Shown here: positions 33,923-43,543 of the stretch, one piece after another
How positions within the stretch are numbered: the first letter of the stretch is position 1
How the letters are laid out: each line of letters opens with the position of its first letter
Assembly (NCBI GenBank): GCA_016786705.1
Contig: JAEUVV010000011.1
Coordinates: 186,001-250,000, forward strand
Length of the DNA: 64,000 nucleotides
From: Taibaiella sp.
GTDB lineage: Bacteria; Bacteroidota; Bacteroidia; Chitinophagales; Chitinophagaceae
Reading direction: 5' to 3'
Translations under genes and position numbers: made by a program
Notes under the pieces: generated by a model
Told to the model about the DNA's origin: nothing
Databases searched by the model: none
What the model saw: only the letters and a program-made list of their open reading frames with translations

Positions 33923-36900
33923 ATGAGAAAATTTTACCTGCAGATTTTTGCTTTTATATTGGCTTTATCCATGCTGTATCCTTCCCTGAAAACCCAGGCC
34001 CAGGATACGACCTGGGTGCAGACCTTTACCTTCGACTCCTTATGGACCCGGAGAGCCAAGTTCTTCTTCCCCACGGCCAATGAGCAGTACCGCAAAATCC
34101 TGATGTACTTCAACATCAAATGCTATCCTACCGTATCAGGCGATGGCAATTATGCCTGCGGAGAATGGGATTACATTTATTTCAACAATATTTATGACCA
34201 CAGGGGTATCCTGGACTCTACCGCAAGGGAAGGACGCTATTTCAAATTGTATAATGGCAGCAGCCCGGACAGCTTACGCTATTCGATCCTTCCGCAGTAT
34301 GACCTGTACAAATCCTGGATGTATAATACGGTACCTGTATATACTGCTACCAATAATTATACTGTAGGGGGTAGCACTACGGCGCAGCCACATCCTTTCA
34401 ACCTGGCAGCAGGTAAAGAGAGAGCGCAATTCATCTGGAAAGCGGCTGAACTACAGGCCGCAGGCCTTACAGCCGGCAACATTACCGGGCTTAAGCTCAA
34501 CTTCCAGGGTAATAATGCCACGCTGAATAATGTGCAGATCCGAATCAAACAGGTGCCCTATGACAGCTTTGACGTTGCCGTTATGGAATCCGATACGCTG
34601 AGCAAAGTGTATCATTATAACAGGATCATTACGACTTCCGGTCTGAACAATTTCCAGTTCAACACCCCCTTTAACTGGAATGGTACGTCCAGCCTGCTGA
34701 TAGATTTCTCTTTCGATAACAGCAGCACCGCTACCAACAACCAGCTACTGGGCGAAAACACCAGCTACCCGGCAGGAGCTTATACGACTACCGGTAATTA
34801 CAGCTTGGGCACTTCCCAGAATCAGGGTGGTAATGTGCGCTTCCCGGCCAGTGTTAATATGTTTAGTGGCACCGCGCCGCGCACTTACGAGATATGGATG
34901 AATGTAGATTCTTTCATTGCGCCGGAAGGCACTTTGTTTACTGCCGGCCGCCGGGGTAAAAACGGTGCGGACTTTACCATGCGTACGACCAGCCCCAACA
35001 ATAATTACCGACTTAATGTATGGAGCAGTAATAACAGCCAGGAACCTATCTTCTCCGGTCCAAATACTAAAAATACCTGGAAACAGATGACCGTTACCTA
35101 TGCCACGGACACCTTCTGCTTTTACATGAACGGGAAGCTGGTTTATACCAAAAGGAGAACCGGTATTAATACAGAGCCGAATAACGGGGAATTCTTAATA
35201 GGAGAATCCCGTGAAGGAGGTTATAACTACCTCGGCAAATTATCACACCTGCGTATCTGGGACAAAAAATTATCCGATAACGAGATCAGGCAATGGGTAG
35301 GTAAAGACATTACTTCCAGCCACCCTTCTTTCGCCAACCTTAAAGCCGATTACCGCATCAATAGCGGGTTTGGGTCTATCATTACAGATGCTTCGGCTAA
35401 TGGACAGGCTTCCGGCAATATCAACAATAATCTTTGGTGGAAAAAAGTAAAACCTCAAGACTTCTATTATAATGTCCAGAAGTTGAACTGGAGGCCACAG
35501 GTTGTATTTGAGCGTAATACCTATACAACTACTATAGATTCAGCATTGGTAACAGATACAGTTTATAAAGCGCCTACAACTGTTTATATCTATGGCAACC
35601 CGGGCAGCAACCAGATCATTGCCGATAACTCACCTGTAAACCCGGGAATCAGTACAGACACACTCAATGTATGGACGAATCAATATCAATATACTTATAC
35701 CAATGGTATAAAAACAGACTCTGTATTGATTAGCCTGGATAGTGTGATCTACAATTATGATATCAACTGGTACAGCAATACCGTAAAATACGAGATCGGG
35801 CGCAGCATATCCCCTTATGGGATCAACCTTGACCTGGGCAGCGGCCGCACCCGTATCTACGATGTTACGGATTATTACCAGCTCTTACAGGACTCTGTTG
35901 ACCTGGAAGTGGGTAGTACCCAGGAATTGCAGGATGTGAGGTTTGCCTTTATTAAAGGGGAGCCTGCAGCCGAGGTCAATCATATCGCCCAGCCCTGGAC
36001 ACAGAATGGCCATGGCTCCTATACTTATGGTGCTATTGTTAATGAAAGTGTACTGGCCCCTAAAACCATCGACCTGCGTTCCGGAACAGACCAGGTAAAA
36101 TTCAGAAGCTATATCAGTGGCCATGGCGGTGCGGAAAATGCCGGCCCTTCCTTCCCTAACGGTTGTTGTGAATTTATGTATAATAATCACTATTATAAAT
36201 CGGGCGGACAAACGATCAAAACATTCCGTATAGAAAGAACAGACTGCTCGGTTAACCCGATCTTCCCGCAGGGCGGTACCTGGGTCTATCGCCGCGAAGG
36301 CTGGTGCCCCGGCGACATTATCGAATCGCATGACATGAATGTGTCTCAGTATATCAACAACGGGCAGATCAACCTGGATTACCAGATCGCTCCTGCCCCA
36401 GCAGGTAATGAGAATACCTACAATGGTAATTATCGTGTAGGCCTGCAGCTGATCGAGTACAAAACTCCGGGCCGTAATAATGATGCCGAGATCTACACGG
36501 TACGCAAGCCAAGTGATGATTTTGTTTTATCCCGCATGAACCCGATCTGCGTTAACCCGCAGGTAGTGCTCCGCAATGCCGGTAAAAACAACCTCACAAG
36601 CGCGGTGATCAAGTATAAAGTAGCCGGCGGGCAAGAGGAAATCTTCAGCTGGAGTGGCGACCTGAAATTCCTGGATACTGCGATCGTAGACCTCCCGGTT
36701 AATACGGCTTCTTTCTGGGTAGGTGACAATACAAACCGTTTCCTGGCCTGGATATCTGAAGCCAATAATACTACAGATGAGTACAGCGGTAATGATACCG
36801 GTATCTCTAAATATAATCTACCGGATGTATTACCTAATCAAAAGGTGGTTTTCAGGTTCAAAACCAATAGCAGGCCCCAGGAAAACACCCTGACAGTCCG

Positions 36901-37447
36901 CAATATGGCAGGAAACGTGATCCTTTCCAAATCCGGCCTGGCCGCCAATACCACTTACAATGACACCTTGAGCCTGCCTTTTGACTGTTATACCCTTACA
37001 TTGGATGATAACGGCGCGGGTGGCGTAGGTGATGGCCTGCAATGGTGGGCCAGTCCTAACCAGGGCAGCGGCAACTTCGCTATTTTAAATGCGAACAGTG
37101 GCCAGGTACTCAAAAACTTCCAATCAGATTTTGGCGCGCAGATCTTCTATACGTTTACAGTCGGTTGGCCCCTTGAACTTCAGGATAAAGACCTGAGCAA
37201 ATATGTACAGGTATATCCTAACCCTAACAATGGTAATTTCACGGTAAGCGCATCAGGCTTTACCGGTACGGTACAGATGGAGCTGAGCAATGCTTTGGGC
37301 CAGACCGTACTGAAAGATGCTTTTGAATGCTACGGTAGCAAATCAGAACACAAAGTAGGGGTACAGGGGCTTGCTTCCGGCATATATATGCTACACTTAC
37401 ATAGCGGCGGAAGCCATGCGGTACAAAAGATCATCATTAATAAGTAA
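33923..37447 (+). CDS. PNGase F-like secreted protein with embedded LamG domain and type A T9SS sorting domain
   Basis: 1174 residues with a signal peptide ending near SLKTQAQ. The N-terminal region (VQTFTFDSLWTRRAKFFFP, CYPTVSGDGNYACGEWDYIY) matches the peptide-N-glycosidase F N-terminal type. A LamG/concanavalin-like domain occupies about residues 310-455 (YEIWMNVDSFIAPEGTLFTAG, WKQMTVTYATDTFCFYMNGK, HLRIWDKKLSDNEI). The PNGase F C-terminal type follows at about 690-860 (FRSYISGHGGAENAGPSF, CCEFMYNNHYY, GGTWVYRREGWCPGD). The end is a type A sorting domain (VYPNPNNGNFTVSASG ... GIYMLHLHSGG). PNGase F removes N-glycans from asparagine; whether the key acidic residues are kept could not be checked by alignment here. 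Secretion by T9SS suggests use of host or environmental glycoproteins. Confidence 0.82.
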   Translation: MRKFYLQIFAFILALSMLYPSLKTQAQDTTWVQTFTFDSLWTRRAKFFFPTANEQYRKILMYFNIKCYPTVSGDGNYACGEWDYIYFNNIYDHRGILDSTAREGRYFKLYNGSSPDSLRYSILPQYDLYKSWMYNTVPVYTATNNYTVGGSTTAQPHPFNLAAGKERAQFIWKAAELQAAGLTAGNITGLKLNFQGNNATLNNVQIRIKQVPYDSFDVAVMESDTLSKVYHYNRIITTSGLNNFQFNTPFNWNGTSSLLIDFSFDNSSTATNNQLLGENTSYPAGAYTTTGNYSLGTSQNQGGNVRFPASVNMFSGTAPRTYEIWMNVDSFIAPEGTLFTAGRRGKNGADFTMRTTSPNNNYRLNVWSSNNSQEPIFSGPNTKNTWKQMTVTYATDTFCFYMNGKLVYTKRRTGINTEPNNGEFLIGESREGGYNYLGKLSHLRIWDKKLSDNEIRQWVGKDITSSHPSFANLKADYRINSGFGSIITDASANGQASGNINNNLWWKKVKPQDFYYNVQKLNWRPQVVFERNTYTTTIDSALVTDTVYKAPTTVYIYGNPGSNQIIADNSPVNPGISTDTLNVWTNQYQYTYTNGIKTDSVLISLDSVIYNYDINWYSNTVKYEIGRSISPYGINLDLGSGRTRIYDVTDYYQLLQDSVDLEVGSTQELQDVRFAFIKGEPAAEVNHIAQPWTQNGHGSYTYGAIVNESVLAPKTIDLRSGTDQVKFRSYISGHGGAENAGPSFPNGCCEFMYNNHYYKSGGQTIKTFRIERTDCSVNPIFPQGGTWVYRREGWCPGDIIESHDMNVSQYINNGQINLDYQIAPAPAGNENTYNGNYRVGLQLIEYKTPGRNNDAEIYTVRKPSDDFVLSRMNPICVNPQVVLRNAGKNNLTSAVIKYKVAGGQEEIFSWSGDLKFLDTAIVDLPVNTASFWVGDNTNRFLAWISEANNTTDEYSGNDTGISKYNLPDVLPNQKVVFRFKTNSRPQENTLTVRNMAGNVILSKSGLAANTTYNDTLSLPFDCYTLTLDDNGAGGVGDGLQWWASPNQGSGNFAILNANSGQVLKNFQSDFGAQIFYTFTVGWPLELQDKDLSKYVQVYPNPNNGNFTVSASGFTGTVQMELSNALGQTVLKDAFECYGSKSEHKVGVQGLASGIYMLHLHSGGSHAVQKIIINK

Positions 37448-37471
37448 CATAAAACCTCCTGTATAATTATT

Positions 37472-37502
37472 AAAAGCCCTGCAGGTATTCTGCAGGGCTT
37501 TT
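37472..37502. terminator. Bidirectional terminator
   Basis: Perfect 13-bp arms AAAAGCCCTGCAG (37472-37484) and CTGCAGGGCTTTT (37490-37502), loop GTATT, followed by TTTTT on the plus strand. It separates two convergent genes. Confidence 0.92.
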
Positions 37503-37537
37503 TTTGTTCATACTATCACCTCCGTACTCAGTGCTAT

Positions 37538-39616
37538 TTACTTCAGGCATACTACTTCTGAAGCATATTTTGAGGAACCCGCTACAGCGCTGTCTATAAT
37601 TGTTTTTTGCACCGCATAAAGGTTAATACTGCCGCAGGGACTCGCTGATCCTGCTGTATTAAACGCAAAGGCCCCGTTGATGACATTTGTTGTGCCGGAA
37701 TAAACATTAGCGGCCAAAGAACTGGTCAGGCTATAATTTAATAAATAGGTATCACTTACCGTAAAAGTGCCGGTTATGGTATCCCCTTTGGCATAGCCGC
37801 CACAGCCTCCTTTATTGGTTTTAAGCGCTACTACCGGCACTTCATTATCCATTTGTATGCGCTGCGTCACCACCGACATGTTTTCATGCTCAATACTTAT
37901 TTCCAGCAGGTCGTTCGTACCGGGATTAAATCTCGCCAACACACTGCTGATGTTATTCAGATAAGATTGGTACACATAATACCCGTTCACATCCGGGTAG
38001 ATAACCGGGTGCGTGATCTGGTTAGTACTTGTATCATAACCGATCAGGTGTAAAGGACTATTTAAATAATATTCAAGGGCTGTAATCATATTTTTGACCT
38101 TTACCCGGTACTTCATCCCTGCCAAAGGATGGGATAAGCCCTGCATAACTATGGTACCGCCGAAAGGACTATTATCATATACTGCAGCCTGGTTGAACTC
38201 AAGCTTGGCCCCTGGCTTTGTAAGCCCGCTTATCGGGTTAATGTTATCCACGGCTACCCCACCCAGGGTGATCATTACCGGGCTTTTGCCATCCCATTTT
38301 TTGCCCGGCGCGATTTGTATATAGCTATCCAGGATGTTACCCCAATAAGGTATAATGGTATGGTCTTTAGTAGAAGGCGGCACGTTCCAGGAAAGTACGG
38401 CTCTTATCTTAAGTACCACAGGTTGGGTACATTGATTCCTTAGTCCGGAAAAGTCATAAGGTAAAACAACGGAATAACTCAGGCCTTCACCGGAACCGGT
38501 AACATCATGCACATTTACGAAGGAGGTACCGATATATTTCCAGGCACAGTCCTCTTCAGTCTGTATCCAGAAACCAACATATTCTTTGCTTCCCCTGCTG
38601 CAGAGATTGCCGGAATAGCCGTTAGACTTTTTAACCTTAAGAGTGGCTACCAAAGCCTCTCTATGATAATCCAGGCCTACACAATGTAGCTCTTCATAAC
38701 TGGTATTACCTTTCAGGGACAGGAATTTCTTCAGGCTTTCGGCCCAGTTCAGCTTTGCCGCGGCGAATATTTGCTGGCTTTGCAGGTTTAATTGCTCATT
38801 AGCCGCATACACTGTTTCATGCAGGATTTTTGCGCCCAGGCGTTCGGGCTCTATTTTTATTTTTTCAGCTTCATAGAGTTGTACCAGCTCCGCCAATTCA
38901 ATTTTAGGCGCTACGACGGCCTCTTTAAGTGCTTTTAATTTTGAGCCGGAGCCCGGTAATACACCGGCAAGCGCATTTATACTGATCGCAGGATTTTCAA
39001 GCGCACTCGTTAAAATAGTACCTATTTTTTCAATCGGGAAAGTCGGCGATAAAAAGATAAGCGGGGCTATCTGTATCTGCGTTTCTTTCGCATCGCCCCA
39101 GGCGACAGCCTGGAACGGCCGGTCAGGCAATAAAGGGATATTCCAGGACAATACCACCCTTAGTTTTGGCAAATTAGGCCGGGAACATACCAGGTTTTTA
39201 GGGTCGATCTTCAATCGTACTACATAAGAGAGCGGTTTTTCAAGATTACCGGAGCAGTCTTTTGTATCCGGGATATCATGAACATTGACCGCCGCCATAC
39301 CCATATCCTGCCAGGATGCTCCATCCTGGTAATCAATAAAGAAACGGACATATTCCATACTACCTTTACCGCAAAGGCCACCGCCGTAGCCACTGTTCCT
39401 GTGTATTTGAATAGTAGCGGTCAGTTCTTCCATTTTAGGATGATACCCGATACAACTTAAACCTTCAAATGCGGTATTATATTTTAAGGGGAAAACCGCT
39501 TTAAGTTTACTCTTCTCAAAGGTCCCAAAGTAGTTCTCATTCGCTGCCAATAACCTGGGCGCATTACTCCGTTGTTCCAAATGAACTTTTAGTTCTTTGT
39601 CTGTAAGTTTCAACAT
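37538..39616 (-). CDS. Duplicated-domain protein of unknown function, no signal peptide
   Basis: 692 residues. No signal peptide is visible (MLKLTDKELKVHLEQRSNAPR is polar) and there is no membrane helix. Two homologous blocks occur at about residues 40-175 and 293-425. Shared landmarks are CIGYHP / CVGLDY, TATIQIHRNSGYGGGLCGKG / ATLKVKKSNGYSGNLCSRG, SMEYVRFFID / SKEYVGFWIQ, AAVNVHDI / SFVNVHDV and LRVVLSWNIPLLPDRP / IRAVLSWNVPPSTKDH. A third part (GGTIVMQGLSHPLAGMKYRV, RIQMDNEVP) is Ig-like, and the end (CGGYAKGDTITGTFTVSDTY) is another beta module. The family is not recognised. Both blocks conserve two cysteines and a V-H-D motif. It may be exported by a non-Sec route or act inside the cell; nothing in the neighbourhood decides this. 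Confidence 0.7.
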   Translation of the reverse strand: MLKLTDKELKVHLEQRSNAPRLLAANENYFGTFEKSKLKAVFPLKYNTAFEGLSCIGYHPKMEELTATIQIHRNSGYGGGLCGKGSMEYVRFFIDYQDGASWQDMGMAAVNVHDIPDTKDCSGNLEKPLSYVVRLKIDPKNLVCSRPNLPKLRVVLSWNIPLLPDRPFQAVAWGDAKETQIQIAPLIFLSPTFPIEKIGTILTSALENPAISINALAGVLPGSGSKLKALKEAVVAPKIELAELVQLYEAEKIKIEPERLGAKILHETVYAANEQLNLQSQQIFAAAKLNWAESLKKFLSLKGNTSYEELHCVGLDYHREALVATLKVKKSNGYSGNLCSRGSKEYVGFWIQTEEDCAWKYIGTSFVNVHDVTGSGEGLSYSVVLPYDFSGLRNQCTQPVVLKIRAVLSWNVPPSTKDHTIIPYWGNILDSYIQIAPGKKWDGKSPVMITLGGVAVDNINPISGLTKPGAKLEFNQAAVYDNSPFGGTIVMQGLSHPLAGMKYRVKVKNMITALEYYLNSPLHLIGYDTSTNQITHPVIYPDVNGYYVYQSYLNNISSVLARFNPGTNDLLEISIEHENMSVVTQRIQMDNEVPVVALKTNKGGCGGYAKGDTITGTFTVSDTYLLNYSLTSSLAANVYSGTTNVINGAFAFNTAGSASPCGSINLYAVQKTIIDSAVAGSSKYASEVVCLK

Positions 39617-39828
39617 ATTTTTAAATTTATTATATTAACCTACTCTTTTCTATTCAGGATTTTCGGCTTGCTCCCGGAATATTTATTGGTAAATATTTTA
39701 TACAAAATTATTTTGCGGCCAGGGCGCCGGCAAGAGGGGAAACCCTTAAAATCGATGGGGAAAAATCTGTATCTTGTGCGGTAAATATCCCCCGGGGAAT
39801 AGCCTCATTAACCTTGACACATCAAAAC

Positions 39829-40824
39829 ATGAATAAGCTTTTAAACGCATTAATCATCAGCAGTAGCCTGAGCAGTATTTGCCTGGGAAGTATCCGGGCC
39901 AATGCCCAGATCCAGGTCGGATCAGCGACCCTTAGTAAAGGCCCCGGGAAAATAAGCGCTGAAGAAATGGACAAATTCAGGCAATCTACGACCTACTTTA
40001 TTTTACAGGAAAAGGATTATGAACAGCAGGCCGCATTTGAGCAGGCTATCGCCAAAGTGTGGACCATAACACCCTTTAAAATTATCCGGCCGGAGGAAAT
40101 GAATACGCTGAATAAAACCAAATCCAGCTTTTTCTTTTTTGGTGGTTTTGTGACCATACGCCGGGGACAGAGTACTCTCACCCATCATCCGCATCTTTCT
40201 TATGACCTGTTTATGCTTTCCACGAATAAAAAGGGAAAGACAGAGCAAAACTTATTGGGTAAAATAATGTTGCACCTGGATAGTAAATCAATGACTTCTG
40301 TCCTCCGGTATGCTGCATTAAATAACAAAAGCTTCAGCGAAAAAGTGACCCCCTATTTGTACCGGGAAGCTACCATGCCTAACTGGACCCCACAGATGCT
40401 CTGCGGCTATTTAAAAGTAATTAACGACGGACTGACAAGCGGTACCCTGAGGTCAATGTTTGAGGAGTATACTGACCAGGAAGGGATTAAGGCGCTACGC
40501 AACCAGACCCTGTATATCCCGGACTATGTAAACACTAAGTACAACATGTTCACCGGGGCTGAAAAAGAAACGGAAAGTGACGAAGTGGAGGATAATACTT
40601 CCTATACCTTTGACAACAAATACCTGGAGGCAAAGGAAATAGAACCTGCCGCCGCCGCACAAAACAAGGCTTATGCCTACCTGTCTTATATCAAAAGCAG
40701 TACCGATAAATTTGTAAGTGTATTTGACGGGCAGACCGGTAAACTTTTATATACGGCTTATACACCGGTCTCTTATAATTTCAAGTCAAAAGACCTGAAA
40801 AGAATTGCTGCTAAAGTAAAATAA
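39829..40824 (+). CDS. Secreted or periplasmic protein of unknown function
   Basis: The start at 39829 (331 residues, MNKLLNALIISSSLSSICLG) gives a clean signal peptide ending near RANAQ; the ATG at 39814 would add five residues. The mature part has an N-terminal helix-rich segment (SAEEMDKFRQSTTYFILQEK, YEQQAAFEQAIAKVWTITPF) and a C-terminal stretch (YAYLSYIKSSTDKFVSVFDG) that looks like a single beta-strand repeat. No conserved enzyme motif was found. A short-chain dehydrogenase gene follows 24 bp later on the same strand, so both are probably cotranscribed, but the relation is unclear. Confidence 0.6.
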   Translation: MNKLLNALIISSSLSSICLGSIRANAQIQVGSATLSKGPGKISAEEMDKFRQSTTYFILQEKDYEQQAAFEQAIAKVWTITPFKIIRPEEMNTLNKTKSSFFFFGGFVTIRRGQSTLTHHPHLSYDLFMLSTNKKGKTEQNLLGKIMLHLDSKSMTSVLRYAALNNKSFSEKVTPYLYREATMPNWTPQMLCGYLKVINDGLTSGTLRSMFEEYTDQEGIKALRNQTLYIPDYVNTKYNMFTGAEKETESDEVEDNTSYTFDNKYLEAKEIEPAAAAQNKAYAYLSYIKSSTDKFVSVFDGQTGKLLYTAYTPVSYNFKSKDLKRIAAKVK

Positions 40825-40848
40825 GCCATCTCTCTAAATTTAAATTTA

Positions 40849-41556
40849 ATGAACAGGAAAACGGCCATTATCACCGGGGCAACCAAAGGAATAGGCAGAG
40901 CTATTGCCCTTAAATTTTTACAGGAAGGCTATAACATAGGCATTTGCTCCAGGAATCAGGAGGAGCTGGATCAATTTCGCGCAGCTGCTACAACTGAATT
41001 TCCACAACAAAGAGTCATCGCTTTACAGGCCGACCTGCAATTACCTGCCGGGGCTGAAGCCTTTGGCAACAGCATGCTGCGTGCATTTGAACATATTGAT
41101 GTACTGGTAAATAATGCCGGTGTCTTTTTACCGGGTACGGTATTGGAGGAAACATTTAGCCAGCTGGAACAGCAAATTAATACTAATCTTTACAGCGCTT
41201 ATATCCTGAGCCAGATGATCGGAAAAAAAATGGCAGAGCAGACTTCAGGCCACATTATTAACATATGCTCTCTTGCCAGCCTGCAGGCCTATGCGGGCGG
41301 TAGCAGTTACAGTATCAGCAAATACGCGATGCTGGGCATGTCTGACAATTTCAGGGCCGCATTGAAACCCTACAAAGTAAAGGTGACCGCAGTATGCCCG
41401 GGGCCTACAATGAGTGCCAGCTGGGAAGGCTCCGGTGTGCCGGAAGAAAAATTGATGCCGGCAGAAGATATAGCTACTATGGTTTTCAGCTGTGCGGAAA
41501 CCGGTTTTAATACCTGTGTGGAGCGGCTTGTTATTAACCCTTTAGCGGATCTCTAA
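40849..41556 (+). CDS. Short-chain dehydrogenase/reductase (SDR)
   Basis: 235 residues, the classical SDR length. The NAD(P)-binding motif TGATKGIG is at residues 9-16, NNAG follows at about 88-91, and the catalytic Ser (NICSLAS, about residue 142) with Tyr154 and Lys158 (YSISK) completes the active site. The basic residue in the TGATKGIG region and RNQEEL after the second strand suggest NADPH use, which is an inference. In this phylum such proteins are often annotated as 3-ketoacyl-ACP reductase (FabG-like), but the substrate cannot be inferred from sequence. The gene follows an unknown secreted-protein gene by 24 bp. Confidence 0.88.
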   Translation: MNRKTAIITGATKGIGRAIALKFLQEGYNIGICSRNQEELDQFRAAATTEFPQQRVIALQADLQLPAGAEAFGNSMLRAFEHIDVLVNNAGVFLPGTVLEETFSQLEQQINTNLYSAYILSQMIGKKMAEQTSGHIINICSLASLQAYAGGSSYSISKYAMLGMSDNFRAALKPYKVKVTAVCPGPTMSASWEGSGVPEEKLMPAEDIATMVFSCAETGFNTCVERLVINPLADL

Positions 41557-41606
41557 TTCAATATATAAATACAAGTTTTTTACTTGCTCATCTAATAAAG
41601 CATAAA

Positions 41607-41633
41607 AAAAGACCACCGGAATGGTGGTCTTTT
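41607..41633. terminator. Bidirectional terminator between the SDR gene and gldJ
   Basis: Perfect 11-bp arms AAAAGACCACC (41607-41617) and GGTGGTCTTTT (41623-41633), loop GGAAT, with A and T runs on either side. Confidence 0.9.
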
Positions 41634-41654
41634 CTATTGTATCTTAAACAAGTA

Positions 41655-43169
41655 TTATCTACGTTGTTTGCTTGCTTTAAATTGGTTACCAGCTTGTGTA
41701 TCCAGGATGGTACTACCCAGGCGATCCATAACACAACGGAAACCTGTAGTAGAGCTTGGTTGATTAGCTTGTTGGAAACGACGTGTACCAGGGCTTAACC
41801 AGTAAGCGTTATCATCCCAGGAACCGCCTTTGATTACACGACTTTCGTTATTTACTAAGCTTTGCTTGCCATAATCAAAACGATACTTACCACCTTCTTC
41901 CAGGTAATCTCTGTTATCGGATTTTTTATAATCTCTGGCATATTTACCTGCTAAGTCAGTAGAGTCGATATCCACCCAGATCTCATGACCTAAGCTATCT
42001 TTCTCTGCAACAGTAAAGTCATCTTCAAGCACTCTTTTCTTGAACTCCGGACCACCAACGATCGGGTTGTGTGCATTGAAATCTTGTGTAGCGGTAGGAC
42101 GGTAAGTATCCAAGCACCATTCATTTACATTACCGGCCATGTTATATAAACCATAAGCATTCGGTAAATAAGTGTGTACCGGAGCCGGGCCGTCGGCATT
42201 GTCATTCAAACCACCGGCTACACCCATCATGTCACCAGATTTACGTTTGAAGTTAGCCAGGATCTCTCCTTTCTGAGCATTTTTTTGTTGTGACCTTACA
42301 GAACGGATATCGCCCCAGGTATAAGCCTGGCGTTTAGTAACCGCCTCTTCTCCACGGCTGCGTTTAGTGCGTGGGTTCGGGTTGTTACCGATGGTTCCGA
42401 TAGCTGCGTATTCCCATTCTGCTTCTGTAGGCAGGCGATAATTCGGCAACAGCATACCATCTGCATAGTTAGTCTGACGGGTTTTAGAACCGTTTGGATC
42501 TAAATCTCTCATTGGTTTGCCGGCAGTACCCAGGTATTGTCCGTTAATATAAGTTTGTGTAGTGAACACATCTTCATTAACCTGGTTAGGATTTTTCTTT
42601 AAAAGGCCGCGTTTGATCAGGATCATTTCATTCACCCGGTCAGAGCGCCAGTGCGCGTAGTCATTAGCCTGTTGCCAGCTTACCCCTACTACAGGATACT
42701 GATCGTATGAAGCATGATTAAAATAGTATTTAACATACGGCTCATTGTAAGACAGAGCGGAACGCCAAACAGTTTCATCAGGTTTAGCAGCGTCTACCAC
42801 GTTAGGGTAATCCGCACCATAAGCCCTGTTTAACCAATATATAAATTCACGGTAGTGAACATTCGCGATTTCAGTCTCATCCATATAGAAAGATGACACA
42901 GTAACACGACGAGGCGTATTGTTATTTTGGTAATATAAATCCTCATCGGTCTGGCCCATCACAAAAGTACCACCTTCGACAAAAACCAACCCAGGACCCG
43001 TTTGCATGCCCTTATAGTTTTGCGCTGCTGTAAAACCTCCAAGCCTGGAATCATTATAATTCCAACCTGTTTTACTTGAAGTACCTCTTCCTTTATTAGA
43101 AGAACATGATGTCAATACTGTAGCGAAACCTACACCTAGCAAACTAAAACCTAATAGTGCTCTTTTCAT
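41655..43169 (-). CDS. gldJ: Gliding motility / T9SS lipoprotein GldJ (formylglycine-generating-enzyme-like fold)
   Basis: 504 residues. A lipoprotein signal (MKRALLGFSLLGVGFATVLT, then Ser-Cys) is followed by KTGWNYNDSRLGGF, a stretch typical of GldJ. The SUMF1/FGE-like domain is seen in GPGLVFVEGGTFVMGQTDED, VSSFYMDETEIANVHYREFI, YPVVGVSWQQANDYAHWRSD, LPTEAEWEYAAIG, GLYNMAGNVNEWCLD, VIKGGSWDDNAYWL and TGFRCV. The copper-binding cysteines of true formylglycine-generating enzymes are not evident, as expected for GldJ/GldK. GldJ is needed for gliding and T9SS function in the outer membrane of model Flavobacteria, where it stabilises GldK and other proteins. Here it serves the five T9SS cargo proteins found in the window, at least in principle. 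GldK is the main alternative name. Confidence 0.9.
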   Translation of the reverse strand: MKRALLGFSLLGVGFATVLTSCSSNKGRGTSSKTGWNYNDSRLGGFTAAQNYKGMQTGPGLVFVEGGTFVMGQTDEDLYYQNNNTPRRVTVSSFYMDETEIANVHYREFIYWLNRAYGADYPNVVDAAKPDETVWRSALSYNEPYVKYYFNHASYDQYPVVGVSWQQANDYAHWRSDRVNEMILIKRGLLKKNPNQVNEDVFTTQTYINGQYLGTAGKPMRDLDPNGSKTRQTNYADGMLLPNYRLPTEAEWEYAAIGTIGNNPNPRTKRSRGEEAVTKRQAYTWGDIRSVRSQQKNAQKGEILANFKRKSGDMMGVAGGLNDNADGPAPVHTYLPNAYGLYNMAGNVNEWCLDTYRPTATQDFNAHNPIVGGPEFKKRVLEDDFTVAEKDSLGHEIWVDIDSTDLAGKYARDYKKSDNRDYLEEGGKYRFDYGKQSLVNNESRVIKGGSWDDNAYWLSPGTRRFQQANQPSSTTGFRCVMDRLGSTILDTQAGNQFKASKQRR

Positions 43170-43486
43170 CTGTTATTAATGTTGTTTATTTTTTTTGTTT
43201 CGAAATAAAAAAATCGAAAAGCGATACAATAATAGAACAATCTTTTTAGAAATGCAAAGTGTTTGCTAATTTTTTCTAAAAAAAATTGAAAACATGCTTT
43301 TCTCCAACTTTCATATCGGAGCTATTATTTATACCTACTAATTCGCTATAAAATAAAAACAGCTAAAAGTATCTGATGTACAAACATTTAAGCCGGTTTA
43401 TCGATTTAATTAATCCGTAGTAATGGGTTTAAATGGTGGATAAAGATATAACTTTCCCTGTATAATTCATAGTGATTTGTTAAAAG
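43170..43486. other. Gene-free, AT-rich region upstream of gldJ
   Basis: No gene is supported here. Long A and T runs follow the gldJ start on its upstream side. No clean TAnnTTTG element with correct spacing was identified. The region ends in the terminator hairpin of the next minus-strand gene. Confidence 0.5.
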
Positions 43487-43516
43487 AAATGGGACAAATT
43501 TTAGTTTGTCCCATTT
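43487..43516 (-). terminator. Terminator after the DUF6600-like gene
   Basis: Perfect 12-bp arms AAATGGGACAAA (43487-43498) and TTTGTCCCATTT (43505-43516), loop of 6 nt; on the minus strand CTTTTAAC follows. Confidence 0.82.
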
Positions 43517-43543
43517 TCATTTATCCTATTTCACACGCTTCAA

